Shown in pieces: positions 1-7,166 of a DNA stretch of 45,782 nucleotides (its first letter is position 1; every line of letters begins with the position of its first letter). The stretch is from positions 2,907 to 48,688 of the forward strand of contig JAGOLH010000016.1 of assembly GCA_017994175.1 (NCBI GenBank). The letters run 5' to 3'. Below the pieces are notes generated by a model. The model saw only the letters and a program-made list of their open reading frames with translations. It did not search any database and was not told the origin of the DNA. The stretch comes from Bacteroidales bacterium. Lineage in GTDB: Bacteria > Bacteroidota > Bacteroidia > Bacteroidales > ML635J-15. The translations under genes were made by a program, and so were the position numbers.

Positions 1-130
1 AGTCCCTCCGGGTTCACAGTTACGAAGACGATTTTTATCGATCTTCGTTTTTTTATCGAAGACAGACGAGAAGTTTATCCCGATGAGGTACGAATCGGGA
101 AGTCCCTCCGGGTTCACGGTAACGAAGACA
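1..130. repeat. Direct repeat pair, about 30 bp, 100 bp apart
   Basis: The segment at 1–30, beginning agtccctccgggttcac, recurs at 101–130 with two mismatches, giving a 100-bp period. Between the copies lies a perfect 7-bp inverted repeat, TCCCGAT at 78–84 and ATCGGGA at 94–100, and a looser TCTTCG/CGAAGA pair near 41–62. Nothing here looks coding. The left copy starts at the window edge, so the array may continue outside. Confidence 0.7.
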
Positions 131-136
131 AAAGAG

Positions 137-211
137 CCCGTCTTTGCGAATGTGAGGTACGAACATGAAGCAATCTGTATTTCAACGGGCTCAGCACAGG
201 TACTTCGACGG
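137..211 (+). repeat. REP-like interspersed repeat, copy A
   Basis: This is a 75-bp unit starting CCCGTCTTTGCGAATG, containing GAAGCAATCTG, and ending GGTACTTCGAC. It recurs almost unchanged at 276–350 and 449–521. Its core resembles the cgtc-ttgcga...gaagcaatc type of intergenic repeat known from many Bacteroidota genomes (family knowledge, not checked here). This copy lacks the inverted arm that precedes copies B and C. Confidence 0.75.
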
Positions 212-244
212 ACAGTTAATTATACGTCTCTGGCTTGGTAGATC

Positions 245-350
245 GCTTCACTGCGTTCGCGATGACGTTTGAGAACCCGTCTTTGCGAATGTGAGGTACG
301 AACATGAAGCAATCTGTATTTCAACGGGCTCAGCACAGGTACTTCGACGG
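245..350 (+). repeat. REP-like interspersed repeat, copy B, with inverted arm
   Basis: The 75-bp unit at 276–350 is preceded by GCTTCACTGCGTTCGCGATG and ACG (245–267). That arm is an imperfect reverse complement of the start of the unit: GCTTCA and TTCGCrAwGACG match the outer and inner ends. The whole can fold as a long imperfect hairpin around TTTGAGAACC. Outer CCCGTC (276) and GACGGG (346) can also pair. Confidence 0.75.
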
Positions 351-387
351 GCGGTTACAGACAGCATTACAAATGCTTAGATAAATG

Positions 388-410
388 CGCCCTCGTTGCA
401 AACGAGGGCG
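388..410. repeat. Perfect 10-bp hairpin
   Basis: CGCCCTCGTT (388–397) and AACGAGGGCG (401–410) pair perfectly around a three-base loop GCA. It sits between REP copies B and C. There is no T-run on either side, so it is not a convincing terminator. Confidence 0.6.
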
Positions 411-417
411 AGTTGGG

Positions 418-521
418 GCTTCACTGCGTTCGCGATGACGTTTGAGAACCCGTCTTTGCGAATGTGAGGTACGAACATGAAGCAATCTGTATTTCAACGG
501 GCTCAGCACAGGTACTTCGAC
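418..521 (+). repeat. REP-like interspersed repeat, copy C, with inverted arm
   Basis: This is the third copy of the unit (449–521), with the same inverted arm at 418–440 as copy B. Copies B and C are identical over about 100 bp, so this part was duplicated recently. Short open frames through this stretch merely follow the repeat and are not credible genes. Confidence 0.75.
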
Positions 522-559
522 AGGCACAATACAAGCATTTCGACGGGCGGTTGCAGGCA

Positions 560-592
560 CTTCGGCGTCTCGACTCCGCTCGACGACCGAAG
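560..592. repeat. Imperfect hairpin near the end of the repeat cluster
   Basis: CTTCGG (560–565) and CCGAAG (587–592) flank an inner CGTC...GACG pair. The motif is another of the short structured pieces that make up the mosaic at 1–600. No coding potential is evident. Confidence 0.45.
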
Positions 593-652
593 ATCGTTTC
601 GCTTTGCTATCGGTGGGGAGGGTAAATGGCTCCGGCATGGTGGTTTCGTCGA

Positions 653-690
653 TAAAGAAAAGAAAACCTGCTGCAAAGCAAACAGGTTTT
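653..690 (-). terminator. Probable terminator of the HIRAN gene
   Basis: Read on the minus strand, AAAACCTG...CAGGTTTT (663–690) forms an 8-bp stem followed by CTTTTCTTT. It lies about 68 bp past the stop of the minus-strand gene ending at 759. Confidence 0.5.
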
Positions 691-758
691 CGATTGACGC
701 ACAACATACAACACATTGCATAAACAGGATATATGCACAAATTGTTCACAAAAAGTTG

Positions 759-1082
759 TTACACCGGTGACTTAAGCAAATACACTATCACATGTAATTG
801 ATTTTCAGGATGTTCCTGAGAGTTAATACTCTGAATACGTGCTTCGAGGCAATTGGAATACCCCATCTCCAGCAGCTTGCTTAACTGGTGATTGCAGGTT
901 CTGGGTACGAACCCCAGTTTGTATCCTTCGAAATACAAGGCAATGGCATAGGGGTCGAACCGGTTATCAGGTTCAAAACGCATTGCCACCACACTTCCAA
1001 TTTCTAATTGATGAAAAACCACCGGTCCATCGTAATATGTAAAACCGGCTACCTGAAAATTGCAAAAATGTCGTCTTTCCAT
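759..1082 (-). CDS. Stand-alone HIRAN-domain protein
   Basis: A 107-residue protein that is almost entirely one HIRAN domain. The typical core is visible: an FHQLEIG stretch, then the RFEPDNRFDPYAIALYF stretch (arginine, DP and aliphatic run), then KLGFVPR and a helix ending QLSKLLEMG. In eukaryotic HLTF/Rad5 this domain binds single-stranded DNA 3' ends at stalled forks; bacterial stand-alone copies are thought to act in DNA repair or replication, but this protein's role is unknown. I start at the ATG at 1082. A longer frame from a TTG at 1109 is possible, but that TTG lies in TTTATTTG, a near match to the phylum's -7 promoter box, so it is more likely promoter. The gene lies 62 bp downstream of the WYL regulator on the same strand. 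Confidence 0.8.
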   Translation of the reverse strand: MERRHFCNFQVAGFTYYDGPVVFHQLEIGSVVAMRFEPDNRFDPYAIALYFEGYKLGFVPRTCNHQLSKLLEMGYSNCLEARIQSINSQEHPENQLHVIVYLLKSPV

Positions 1083-1144
1083 GATTTTATTTGTATTAGT
1101 TCGGTACAAATAAAAGCCGGCAAATTGTCAACTACTGACAATCG

Positions 1145-2038
1145 CTAAAATTTCTTTAAAATTTTTTCGTTGAGAAACTCTTTAAAATCATCCGGAGAAA
1201 TCACGCTTACTTCATCGGGCAAACCCAGTACAAACCTGCCAACGCCTTCGTAGCTGCACACATCGGCTTCAAAAATATAGGAATTGTAATCACCGGGGGT
1301 AACATAGTTTTCGGAAAGAGGAAACTCTTCGATGAGCAATTGGTATGCCCTTAATGACAACCGCAGTTTAACACGGACAAGATTTTCGCCGGAAATACGG
1401 AATACGTCAACAAAAATCTTTGCATGAAGATTCTCGAAAGCCCATGGAGTATCGGTAATAATGACTTTCCCGATACGTGCCAGCTTGAAGAATTTTACCG
1501 AATTACTTGCCGGTTCGTAACAACACACCATGGTGTAATTTGTGGTGAAATCGTAAGGCTCCACCACCCTGTCGCTGATTCTGCCACTATTCGACGAGGA
1601 ATAATCGTGCAGAATTACCTGCTTTTTCTGCCTGATGGCTTCGCAGAGGGCAGTGATATTTTCTGATTTTTCGGCACTAACAATGGCATATGGAACCAGG
1701 TTATTATCGTAGAGCGAGTACAGTTTTTTTGTAAGACTTTCTTTAAGAGCACCGTCGAAATCGATGGAGTGTATTGCCCTGGAGAGCAATTCAGATTCTT
1801 CGGATGAAAAGTGGAGTAAGTCCGATAAGTTCTTCCCCTTTTCGAATTCCGAAATTCTGAAATACCCATTTCGGTTCTCCACAACAAATCCGCAATCGCG
1901 GAAAGTTTGGATATATCGGCGAATCGTCCGCTCCGACCGTTCCATGTCTTCAGCCAGTTCTGCGATAGTTTTTCCGAACGACCCGCTCATTTTCACCAAC
2001 AACCGGAGAATGCTTTCAAATTTTGCCTGTTCTATCAA
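1145..2038 (-). CDS. WYL-domain transcriptional regulator
   Basis: A 297-residue regulator. Residues about 5–60 form a winged helix-turn-helix of the HTH_11/DeoR type (SERTIRRYI recognition helix, then a GYFRI wing). Residues about 130–210 form a WYL domain (DRVVEPYDF, then FFKLARI), and a C-terminal extension follows. WYL domains sense ligands, often nucleic acids or nucleotides, and several regulate DNA-damage or defence genes. The start is unusual: a TTG at 2038. The next ATG, 16 codons in, would remove the first helix of the HTH, and an in-frame TAA lies three codons upstream, so TTG is preferred. It begins 11 bp after the stop of the secreted-protein gene at 2050, so co-transcription is likely, and the HIRAN gene follows. 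Its target is not evident. Confidence 0.85.
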   Translation of the reverse strand: MIEQAKFESILRLLVKMSGSFGKTIAELAEDMERSERTIRRYIQTFRDCGFVVENRNGYFRISEFEKGKNLSDLLHFSSEESELLSRAIHSIDFDGALKESLTKKLYSLYDNNLVPYAIVSAEKSENITALCEAIRQKKQVILHDYSSSNSGRISDRVVEPYDFTTNYTMVCCYEPASNSVKFFKLARIGKVIITDTPWAFENLHAKIFVDVFRISGENLVRVKLRLSLRAYQLLIEEFPLSENYVTPGDYNSYIFEADVCSYEGVGRFVLGLPDEVSVISPDDFKEFLNEKILKKF

Positions 2039-2049
2039 AATAAATTATA

Positions 2050-3093
2050 TTATTTTAAACCGCCCCATTTACCAATACTACTGATGCATCCCTCGGAATC
2101 GTAGGTTATTGTTTTAACAACGCCAATATTTGGAATAAACCATTCAGAAAGATAAGTCACATAATATCCTTCCTCGTTAAGGAACTTCGATTTAATAAGT
2201 TTCTTCTGAACCTGATTATCCAGTCTGTTCTGAAAGTTCTCACGGCGTTTTTGCCATTTTGCATTATCAGCGGCAAATGTGCTTTCAAAGCCCGATTGAA
2301 TCCACATTTCGCTTTCGATTACATAGGCGGTATAGGTTTTATCATCCAGTACAACTTCTTCGGTGCGGTCAACTATTGCGTTTACATAATGAATCGTGTG
2401 GCTGTTCAAAGCTGTCGATTCTAGTACCTTTACATCGATATCTTTCCAAACCTCCTCATATTTCGTCACCTTCCAAGTGCCCGTTTCATACCTCCCTGTT
2501 TGCTTGCTTAAATATGTGGCATTTTTCTCAATGGTTTCCACTTCACGATATCCGTCGAGAACCCGTTGCTTGTCTTCGTAAGAAGTGGTGCCAATAATCA
2601 AATTAGAGATATCTTCGTAACTGGGAAGGATATCGCCTACTTTAAGATTGTTGGGAATAGCCTGCGTCCCATTAAATCCTGCCCCAATGGTATCGCCATT
2701 ACTCACATAATAAACCGGTCCGACAGTCCTATAATAATAATGGACATTATCTACGCACAAGCAAGGAAATGTGTATTCAATTCCATTGATCGTTAATCCG
2801 TAGGTCAGTTTTTCAATTTCGCCTCTTTCAATGTCTTTAACATAAATATCGGCAAAATACGAAGATGATGGAGCTTTTGTTCCGTTTAATACATCGGTGT
2901 TAAATTGATTAATAAGCTCAGCCTTCTTTTCGGGCTTCATTTTACTCCAGCCCTTGGTAGAAGTCAAATCTGAATAATAATTGTGAGATACCGATTTATT
3001 GATATACCCCTTTTCGAGCAAAAAACAATTCTGCGAAAACATGGATACATTAATAAAACACAGCAAGGATAAAGAAACAAGCAACTTTTTCAT
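2050..3093 (-). CDS. Secreted protein of unknown function
   Basis: A 347-residue protein with an N-terminal signal peptide (MKKLLVSLSLLCFINVSMFS, cleavage near residue 20) and no other membrane segment. The mature part is rich in aromatic residues and beta-prone. It has a short FPCLCVD stretch with two close cysteines, and a repeated mixed charged/aromatic pattern that ends in a GIVKTITYD-like strand. I do not recognise a family; a TapB/DUF3108-like fold is a loose possibility. It has a good promoter upstream (3186–3216) and is followed after 11 bp by the WYL regulator. No lipobox or T9SS tail is present, so periplasmic location is the simplest inference. Confidence 0.75.
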   Translation of the reverse strand: MKKLLVSLSLLCFINVSMFSQNCFLLEKGYINKSVSHNYYSDLTSTKGWSKMKPEKKAELINQFNTDVLNGTKAPSSSYFADIYVKDIERGEIEKLTYGLTINGIEYTFPCLCVDNVHYYYRTVGPVYYVSNGDTIGAGFNGTQAIPNNLKVGDILPSYEDISNLIIGTTSYEDKQRVLDGYREVETIEKNATYLSKQTGRYETGTWKVTKYEEVWKDIDVKVLESTALNSHTIHYVNAIVDRTEEVVLDDKTYTAYVIESEMWIQSGFESTFAADNAKWQKRRENFQNRLDNQVQKKLIKSKFLNEEGYYVTYLSEWFIPNIGVVKTITYDSEGCISSIGKWGGLK

Positions 3094-3150
3094 AGTAATT
3101 GGTTTTACATTTCCTACTCATACGCTTTTCGGTAACCGCGTGCATTAAGT

Positions 3151-3168
3151 ATTTGGCATAAGCCAAAT
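3151..3168. other. Perfect 7-bp hairpin in a leader region
   Basis: ATTTGGC (3151–3157) and GCCAAAT (3162–3168) pair around ATAA. It sits downstream of the M28 peptidase stop and inside the predicted leader of the secreted-protein gene at 2050–3093. Without a T-run on the minus strand it is not a clear terminator. Confidence 0.4.
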
Positions 3169-3185
3169 TTTAATACAATAATAAA

Positions 3186-3216
3186 CAAATATAAGTACGA
3201 TATTTCAATTAAACAA
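3186..3216 (-). promoter_or_regulatory. Promoter for the gene at 2050–3093
   Basis: On the minus strand, TTG (3216–3214), a 20-bp spacer and TATATTTG (3193–3186) match the Bacteroidota TTTG/TAnnTTTG promoter form with ideal spacing. The predicted leader is about 85 bases. Confidence 0.55.
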
Positions 3217-3243
3217 TACGAAAAACAGAAAAACAATCGCAAT

Positions 3244-4506
3244 TTAGTACTGTTTAATAAAATTTTGCGCCAGTTTAAAAAATGAAGGAAATAATGTAAG
3301 GCTTTCGCTGTATAGTGTGTCCAGAGGAGTATGATATACTTTAAATGCATCACCATGATCGAGAAAGAATATTGCTGGAACACCTTCGATTGCAAATGGG
3401 TAGTGGTCGCTATTACCACTCAGTTCCGATAAATCAAATCCCTCAAAAAGCATGTTGCTGCTACTTATTGCCTTCATCATTTCGAAGCCGCGCATCCCAT
3501 TGTCGCTAACCTCGGTGTAAACAACAGGGTTGTTATCCGCTATCATATCGAAATTGATTACATATTTTACTTGCGACAATGGAAAAAATGGATGTTGAAC
3601 ATAATTCATTGACCCAAGAAGCCCTGTTTCTTCAGCGGCAAACGCCATAAATGCAATGGAGCATTTCGGTTTGTTTTCAGGTTTCGAATAATACTCTGCC
3701 AGATTCAGAAGCATAGCCACACCACTCAAGTTATCGTTTGCACCAGGGTACCAAACATCGCGTCCGAACCTGCCCATGTGGTCGTAATGGGCGGTGATCA
3801 CAAAAAAACTATCCGGCTGCTGCGAACCCTCAATGTAACCGATGACATTACCGGTTTTGTAGCTTTTCACGAATTTGCTTTTAAAACGAGCATTTATTCG
3901 CGCTGGAGATTTTCCCAACGCATTGTCGGTGATCCAGATAACCCGGGCAGCTCTGGTTGATCCAGATGCAGCCATATAGCGTTTCAGCGGACCATCGAAA
4001 ATAAGCATAACATTTCGCAGCTTCATGTTATTCACAGTAGTAAGCAACAGGCTGTCCCTGACATAGTATGCGTATTCCACTGCAACAAAAGTGTTTGATG
4101 TATCAAGAGCCAAAAGTTCCTGAACTGTTGTTTCTTTTGGTTTTAGGGTATCGATACGGTAAATATTAAAATCACCTTCGAACGAACGACAATACTCACG
4201 GACAACGAAATCGACCCCTGGAACCAATAATCGTCCATCGATGGTAATGCGATGATTGCCATGTTGTGTATTGACGTCAAAGGAAAAATTCTGATAATAG
4301 TCGTCCCAGCTTTTTAACCCCAGTTTATGATACTCGTTTTCGATATATCGGGCAGCTTTACGGTCGCCATGTTTAAAATAACCCCGTCCCTGATATTTTT
4401 CCGACGACAGGTCGTTAATTACTTTGCCCGCATAATCGAGGTTTTGCGCACTCAACCATGAAATAGACAATACCGAAATTAAAAATAACAGAGAGATTTG
4501 TTTCAT
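3244..4506 (-). CDS. Secreted M28-family zinc metallopeptidase
   Basis: A 420-residue signal-peptide-bearing peptidase of the M28 aminopeptidase family. Counted from the ATG at 4506, the metal ligands and catalytic residues are all visible: H240 in AHYDH, D258 in GANDN, E292/E293 in AAEET, D320 in NFDMI and H392 in YHTPLD. A PA-like insert or N-terminal propeptide region fills residues about 25–210. It should cleave N-terminal residues from peptides outside the cytoplasm. An upstream TTG at 4524 could extend the protein by six residues. It lies inside a perfect TATATTTG promoter box, so I reject it and start at 4506. Neighbours give no specific substrate. Confidence 0.92.
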   Translation of the reverse strand: MKQISLLFLISVLSISWLSAQNLDYAGKVINDLSSEKYQGRGYFKHGDRKAARYIENEYHKLGLKSWDDYYQNFSFDVNTQHGNHRITIDGRLLVPGVDFVVREYCRSFEGDFNIYRIDTLKPKETTVQELLALDTSNTFVAVEYAYYVRDSLLLTTVNNMKLRNVMLIFDGPLKRYMAASGSTRAARVIWITDNALGKSPARINARFKSKFVKSYKTGNVIGYIEGSQQPDSFFVITAHYDHMGRFGRDVWYPGANDNLSGVAMLLNLAEYYSKPENKPKCSIAFMAFAAEETGLLGSMNYVQHPFFPLSQVKYVINFDMIADNNPVVYTEVSDNGMRGFEMMKAISSSNMLFEGFDLSELSGNSDHYPFAIEGVPAIFFLDHGDAFKVYHTPLDTLYSESLTLFPSFFKLAQNFIKQY

Positions 4507-4521
4507 AAAAAATCTTTTCTT

Positions 4522-4529
4522 CAAATATA
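4522..4529 (-). promoter_or_regulatory. Promoter -7 box of the M28 peptidase gene
   Basis: TATATTTG on the minus strand is a perfect TAnnTTTG match. No TTG is seen 19–21 bp upstream. The predicted leader is short, about 10 bases before the ATG at 4506. The box decides the start of the gene. Confidence 0.5.
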
Positions 4530-4631
4530 GGTTCAGTGGAAGTCAGATTTTCTTAATAAAAATATAAAACGATTGTAGCAAGTATATATTCAATCTGAAT
4601 TGCTTGCAGATAATAAGAACCTTAAATAGCC

Positions 4632-5585
4632 CTACTGTTTGAACAGGCTCTCGACAAACTCTCTGCGGTTGAATACTTCCAGATCGTCGATACCTTCTCC
4701 GATACCAATATATTTTACAGGAATGCTGAACTGGTCGGAAACACCGATAACCACTCCACCTTTGGCAGTTCCATCGAGTTTTGTAACAGCTAGGGCATTC
4801 ACATCCGTAGCAAGAGTGAATTGTTTTGTTTGCTCAAAAGCATTCTGACCGGTGGAGGCATCAATTACCAGCAGTATTTCGTGAGGTGCATCGGGAATAA
4901 CTTTTTGCATCACTTTTTTTATTTTCGAAAGCTCATTCATCAGATTCAGTTTTGTCTGCAATCTACCGGCTGTGTCGATAATCACTACGTCTGCCTCGTT
5001 TTTTTGTGCTGATACCAGTGTGTCGTAAGCCACCGATGCCGGGTCAGCACCCATTTGCTGTTTAATCACAGGCACTCCTACGCGGTTTGCCCATATTTCG
5101 ATCTGCTCAATCGCAGCAGCTCTAAATGTGTCGGCAGCGCCGATGTACACTCGTTTACCGGCTTTATTAAACTTGTATGCAAGTTTTCCGATAGTAGTAG
5201 TTTTACCAACTCCATTTACCCCGACAACCATAATTACATAGGGTTTTGAGTTTTCGGGGAATTCCCACGAATCAAAATTTTCGACGTGGTTTTCCTCCAA
5301 TAGTTCCACGATTTCGTCGCGGAGTACATTATTAAGTTCGGAGGTACCCAAAATTTTGTCGCGCTTAACACGCTCTTCGATACGTTTAATGATTTTCAAT
5401 GTGGTTTCAACACCAACATCCGAAGATATCAGTATCTCTTCAAGTTGATCAAGCACTTCATCGTCAACTTTGCTTTTCCCGAAAATAGCCCTGTTAATTT
5501 TATCGAAAACGCCTGTCCGTGTTTTCGACAAGCCCTGATCGAGTTTTTCTTTTTTTTCTTTATTGAATAATCCAAATAATGCCAT
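4632..5585 (-). CDS. ftsY: Signal recognition particle receptor FtsY
   Basis: A 317-residue SRP-family GTPase that docks ribosome–SRP complexes at the inner membrane for co-translational insertion. The NG domain is complete: an N domain at about 25–105, P-loop GVNGVGKTT (122–130), the DTFRAA box (152–157), DTAGR (204–208) and TKLDG (268–272). The acidic A domain of E. coli FtsY is nearly absent: only about 20 lysine-rich residues precede the N domain, as is usual in short FtsY proteins. It lies downstream of rpmB–rpmG–DUF4295, the order conserved across Bacteroidota, but with its own promoter at 5612–5641. Confidence 0.98.
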   Translation of the reverse strand: MALFGLFNKEKKEKLDQGLSKTRTGVFDKINRAIFGKSKVDDEVLDQLEEILISSDVGVETTLKIIKRIEERVKRDKILGTSELNNVLRDEIVELLEENHVENFDSWEFPENSKPYVIMVVGVNGVGKTTTIGKLAYKFNKAGKRVYIGAADTFRAAAIEQIEIWANRVGVPVIKQQMGADPASVAYDTLVSAQKNEADVVIIDTAGRLQTKLNLMNELSKIKKVMQKVIPDAPHEILLVIDASTGQNAFEQTKQFTLATDVNALAVTKLDGTAKGGVVIGVSDQFSIPVKYIGIGEGIDDLEVFNRREFVESLFKQ

Positions 5586-5611
5586 TGAATTTGCTTTATT
5601 AAGAACAGCTC

Positions 5612-5642
5612 CAAAGATACATACAAAAACCGGATAACAAAA
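5612..5642 (-). promoter_or_regulatory. Promoter of ftsY
   Basis: On the minus strand, TTTTG (5642–5638), an 18-bp spacer and TATCTTTG (5619–5612) match the phylum consensus. The -33 part coincides with the T-run of the preceding terminator (5642–5665). Confidence 0.55.
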
Positions 5643-5665
5643 ACGCCCTACTTAAGTAAGGCGTT
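5642..5665 (-). terminator. Terminator of the rpmB–rpmG–DUF4295 operon
   Basis: AACGCC-TAC and GTA-GGCGTT form a long stem with one C·A mismatch around TTAA. On the minus strand it is followed by TTTTTG. It lies 25 bp past the DUF4295 stop. Confidence 0.6.
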
Positions 5666-5689
5666 ACATATAAGATTGGTTCCAAATGG

Positions 5690-5845
5690 TTATTTCTCGA
5701 TGAAATAGTCTTTTGTGTGGTCGGGGTGCACTATAGCTTCCTTGAATATATAAGCACCTGTTTTAGGAGAGCGGACCATTTTTATGCATTTCACATATTC
5801 TTTCCCTTCTCCGGTTTTGAGCGTTGCAACAACCTTTTTTGCCAT
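5690..5845 (-). CDS. DUF4295 family small protein
   Basis: A 51-residue basic protein that starts MAKKVVATLKTGEGKEYVK and ends DHTKDYFIEK. This is the DUF4295 family, found nearly only in Bacteroidota and encoded between rpmG and ftsY, as here. The conserved VRSPKTGAYIFKE block is present. Function is not established; its size, charge and constant pairing with L28 and L33 suggest a ribosome-associated role (inference). It starts 8 bp after the rpmG stop, so it is translated from the same message. Confidence 0.93.
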   Translation of the reverse strand: MAKKVVATLKTGEGKEYVKCIKMVRSPKTGAYIFKEAIVHPDHTKDYFIEK

Positions 5846-5853
5846 TTTTTATA

Positions 5854-6042
5854 CTATTTAATTTCTTTATGAACGGTTACTTTCTTTAAAATCGGATTGT
5901 ATTTCTTCATTTCCATCCGGTCAGGTGTGTTCTTCCTGTTTTTTGTAGTAATGTACCTGGATGTTCCCGGCAATCCCGAATTTTTGTGCTCGGTGCATTC
6001 CAATATTACCTGCACCCGATTACCTTTACTTTTTTTACCCAT
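5854..6042 (-). CDS. rpmG: 50S ribosomal protein L33
   Basis: A 62-residue L33. The family pattern is clear: basic N terminus [20 protein letters not shown], then [20 protein letters not shown] and [14 protein letters not shown]. It keeps a single cysteine (C16) and lacks the C-X2-C pairs of the zinc-binding form, so this is the zinc-free (C-minus) type. It is 14 bp downstream of rpmB and 8 bp upstream of DUF4295, as the middle gene of the operon. Confidence 0.97.
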   Translation of the reverse strand: MGKKSKGNRVQVILECTEHKNSGLPGTSRYITTKNRKNTPDRMEMKKYNPILKKVTVHKEIK

Positions 6043-6056
6043 TTTTTATTTCTCCT

Positions 6057-6299
6057 TTAATACTTTTCGATAATACCATTTTTCACAGCATCTTCAAGAG
6101 CTACTTTCAAACCTTTTTTATTGATAGTTCTCATACCTGCCGGGGTTACCTTCAGTGTAATCCATCTATTTTCCTCTTCAAGGAAAAACCTCTTCTCAAG
6201 CAGATTAATTTCAAATTTTCGTTTCACTCTGTTGTTGGAGTGCGATACGTGATTTCCTGTCTGCGATGTTTTCCCTGTAATCTGACAAACTTTCGACAT
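6057..6299 (-). CDS. rpmB: 50S ribosomal protein L28
   Basis: An 80-residue L28, first gene of the rpmB–rpmG–DUF4295 operon. Visible family features are the N-terminal CQITGKTSQTGNHVSHSNN segment, KRKFEINL, and the C-terminal RTINKKGLKVAL block. Only one cysteine is present, so it is the zinc-free form. A promoter with correct spacing lies at 6326–6357. Confidence 0.97.
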   Translation of the reverse strand: MSKVCQITGKTSQTGNHVSHSNNRVKRKFEINLLEKRFFLEEENRWITLKVTPAGMRTINKKGLKVALEDAVKNGIIEKY

Positions 6300-6325
6300 A
6301 ACTTTTCCTTATTAATTTCGGACTG

Positions 6326-6357
6326 CAAAATTCACTAAATTTTCGTAATTATCAAAA
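6326..6357 (-). promoter_or_regulatory. Promoter of the rpmB operon
   Basis: On the minus strand, TTTTG (6357–6353), a 19-bp spacer and GAATTTTG (6333–6326) give 7 of 8 matches to the -7 box. The leader is about 20–25 bases. Confidence 0.5.
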
Positions 6358-6466
6358 CATTTTTACTTTTTTTATGGAAAATATTCAACATGTGCTATAA
6401 AACCATAAAATTTACGCGATGGGAAAGGTTTTACTTAATAAAAACAAAACGTATTAATGTTTTTCT

Positions 6467-6474
6467 TAATTTTG
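6467..6474 (+). promoter_or_regulatory. Promoter -7 box of the lipoprotein gene at 6540
   Basis: TAATTTTG matches TAnnTTTG exactly, 65 bp before the ATG. No clear -33 TTG is seen. Confidence 0.4.
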
Positions 6475-6539
6475 TAAAAGCATATAAGCATATGAATTTA
6501 TTTTATGTCTATAGTACAAACTGCTAAATCCCAATACTT

Positions 6540-7043
6540 ATGAAAAAAACATCGTTATTCATTTTTTTAGCAATTGCCTCGTTGGCATTTATTTTTACAG
6601 CATGCCCTTATTCCTCTACGGTACCATTATCGGGCGCCACCGAAAGTATAGACCCTGCTATTTACGGGAAGTGGGTAAAAGTTGATGAATATAACGACTA
6701 CCCGAAGTACTATGTTTTCAGTAAAATTGATGGAAAAAAATTGCGGATTGAACAGTATGAGTATAACGCAACCGACAGCCTTTACACTATCAGCGGAACT
6801 TATGCAGCCCATTTCACAACCATTGGAGACGTTAGGTTTGTAAATATGCTTCAGGACGGCACATATTATTTTTATCGCCTAGAGTTTACCAATCCCGAAG
6901 AGTTTGCGCTTTACGAGATTACCGATAATATTGATGAAGTATTCGATAAATCTGCAGAACTGTATAGTTTTTTCAATGCAAACAAAGGGTTGAGTTTCTT
7001 TTACAATAAAGATGAAGAAACCTATATCCTCAGCAAGGAGTAG
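6540..7043 (+). CDS. Small lipoprotein of unknown function
   Basis: A 167-residue lipoprotein. The signal peptide ends in a lipobox, FTAC, with the lipidated cysteine at residue 22. The mature domain reads as a small beta-structure: a GKWVKVDEY strand near residue 43, then FSKIDGKKLRIEQYEY, and a C-terminal KGLSFFYNKDEETYIL. The pattern of a GxW start followed by alternating strands resembles lipocalin-like lipoproteins common in Bacteroidota (DUF4923/lipocalin_4 types), but I cannot assign a family. It stands alone, 240 bp from rpmB (divergent) and 123 bp before glgP. Confidence 0.8.
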   Translation: MKKTSLFIFLAIASLAFIFTACPYSSTVPLSGATESIDPAIYGKWVKVDEYNDYPKYYVFSKIDGKKLRIEQYEYNATDSLYTISGTYAAHFTTIGDVRFVNMLQDGTYYFYRLEFTNPEEFALYEITDNIDEVFDKSAELYSFFNANKGLSFFYNKDEETYILSKE

Positions 7044-7166
7044 GATTTTATAAAGGTTTTATCTAATTATTTACTTTCCTAAATAATTATAAGGCAACCT
7101 ACTCAGTTGGGGTTCATATAAGAAGTTATCAACTTTTTCGTATCTTTACATAAAATCCTCAGTAAG

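Noticed and set aside
1-600. CRISPR array considered for the repeat cluster.
   Set aside because: Only three copies, 75 bp long, unevenly spaced and preceded by inverted arms; no cas genes follow.
330-770. Overlapping open frames of 70–140 codons on both strands in the repeat region.
   Set aside because: They run through the REP-like copies and hairpins, have no family features and exist on both strands in the same bases.
759-3093. Anti-phage defence island considered because of the WYL regulator and HIRAN protein.
   Set aside because: No effector nuclease, methylase, ATPase or toxin lies in the neighbourhood, which otherwise holds housekeeping genes.
5854-6338. A 125-codon plus-strand frame across rpmG and rpmB.
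   Set aside because: It is antisense to two clear ribosomal protein genes and has no recognisable domain.
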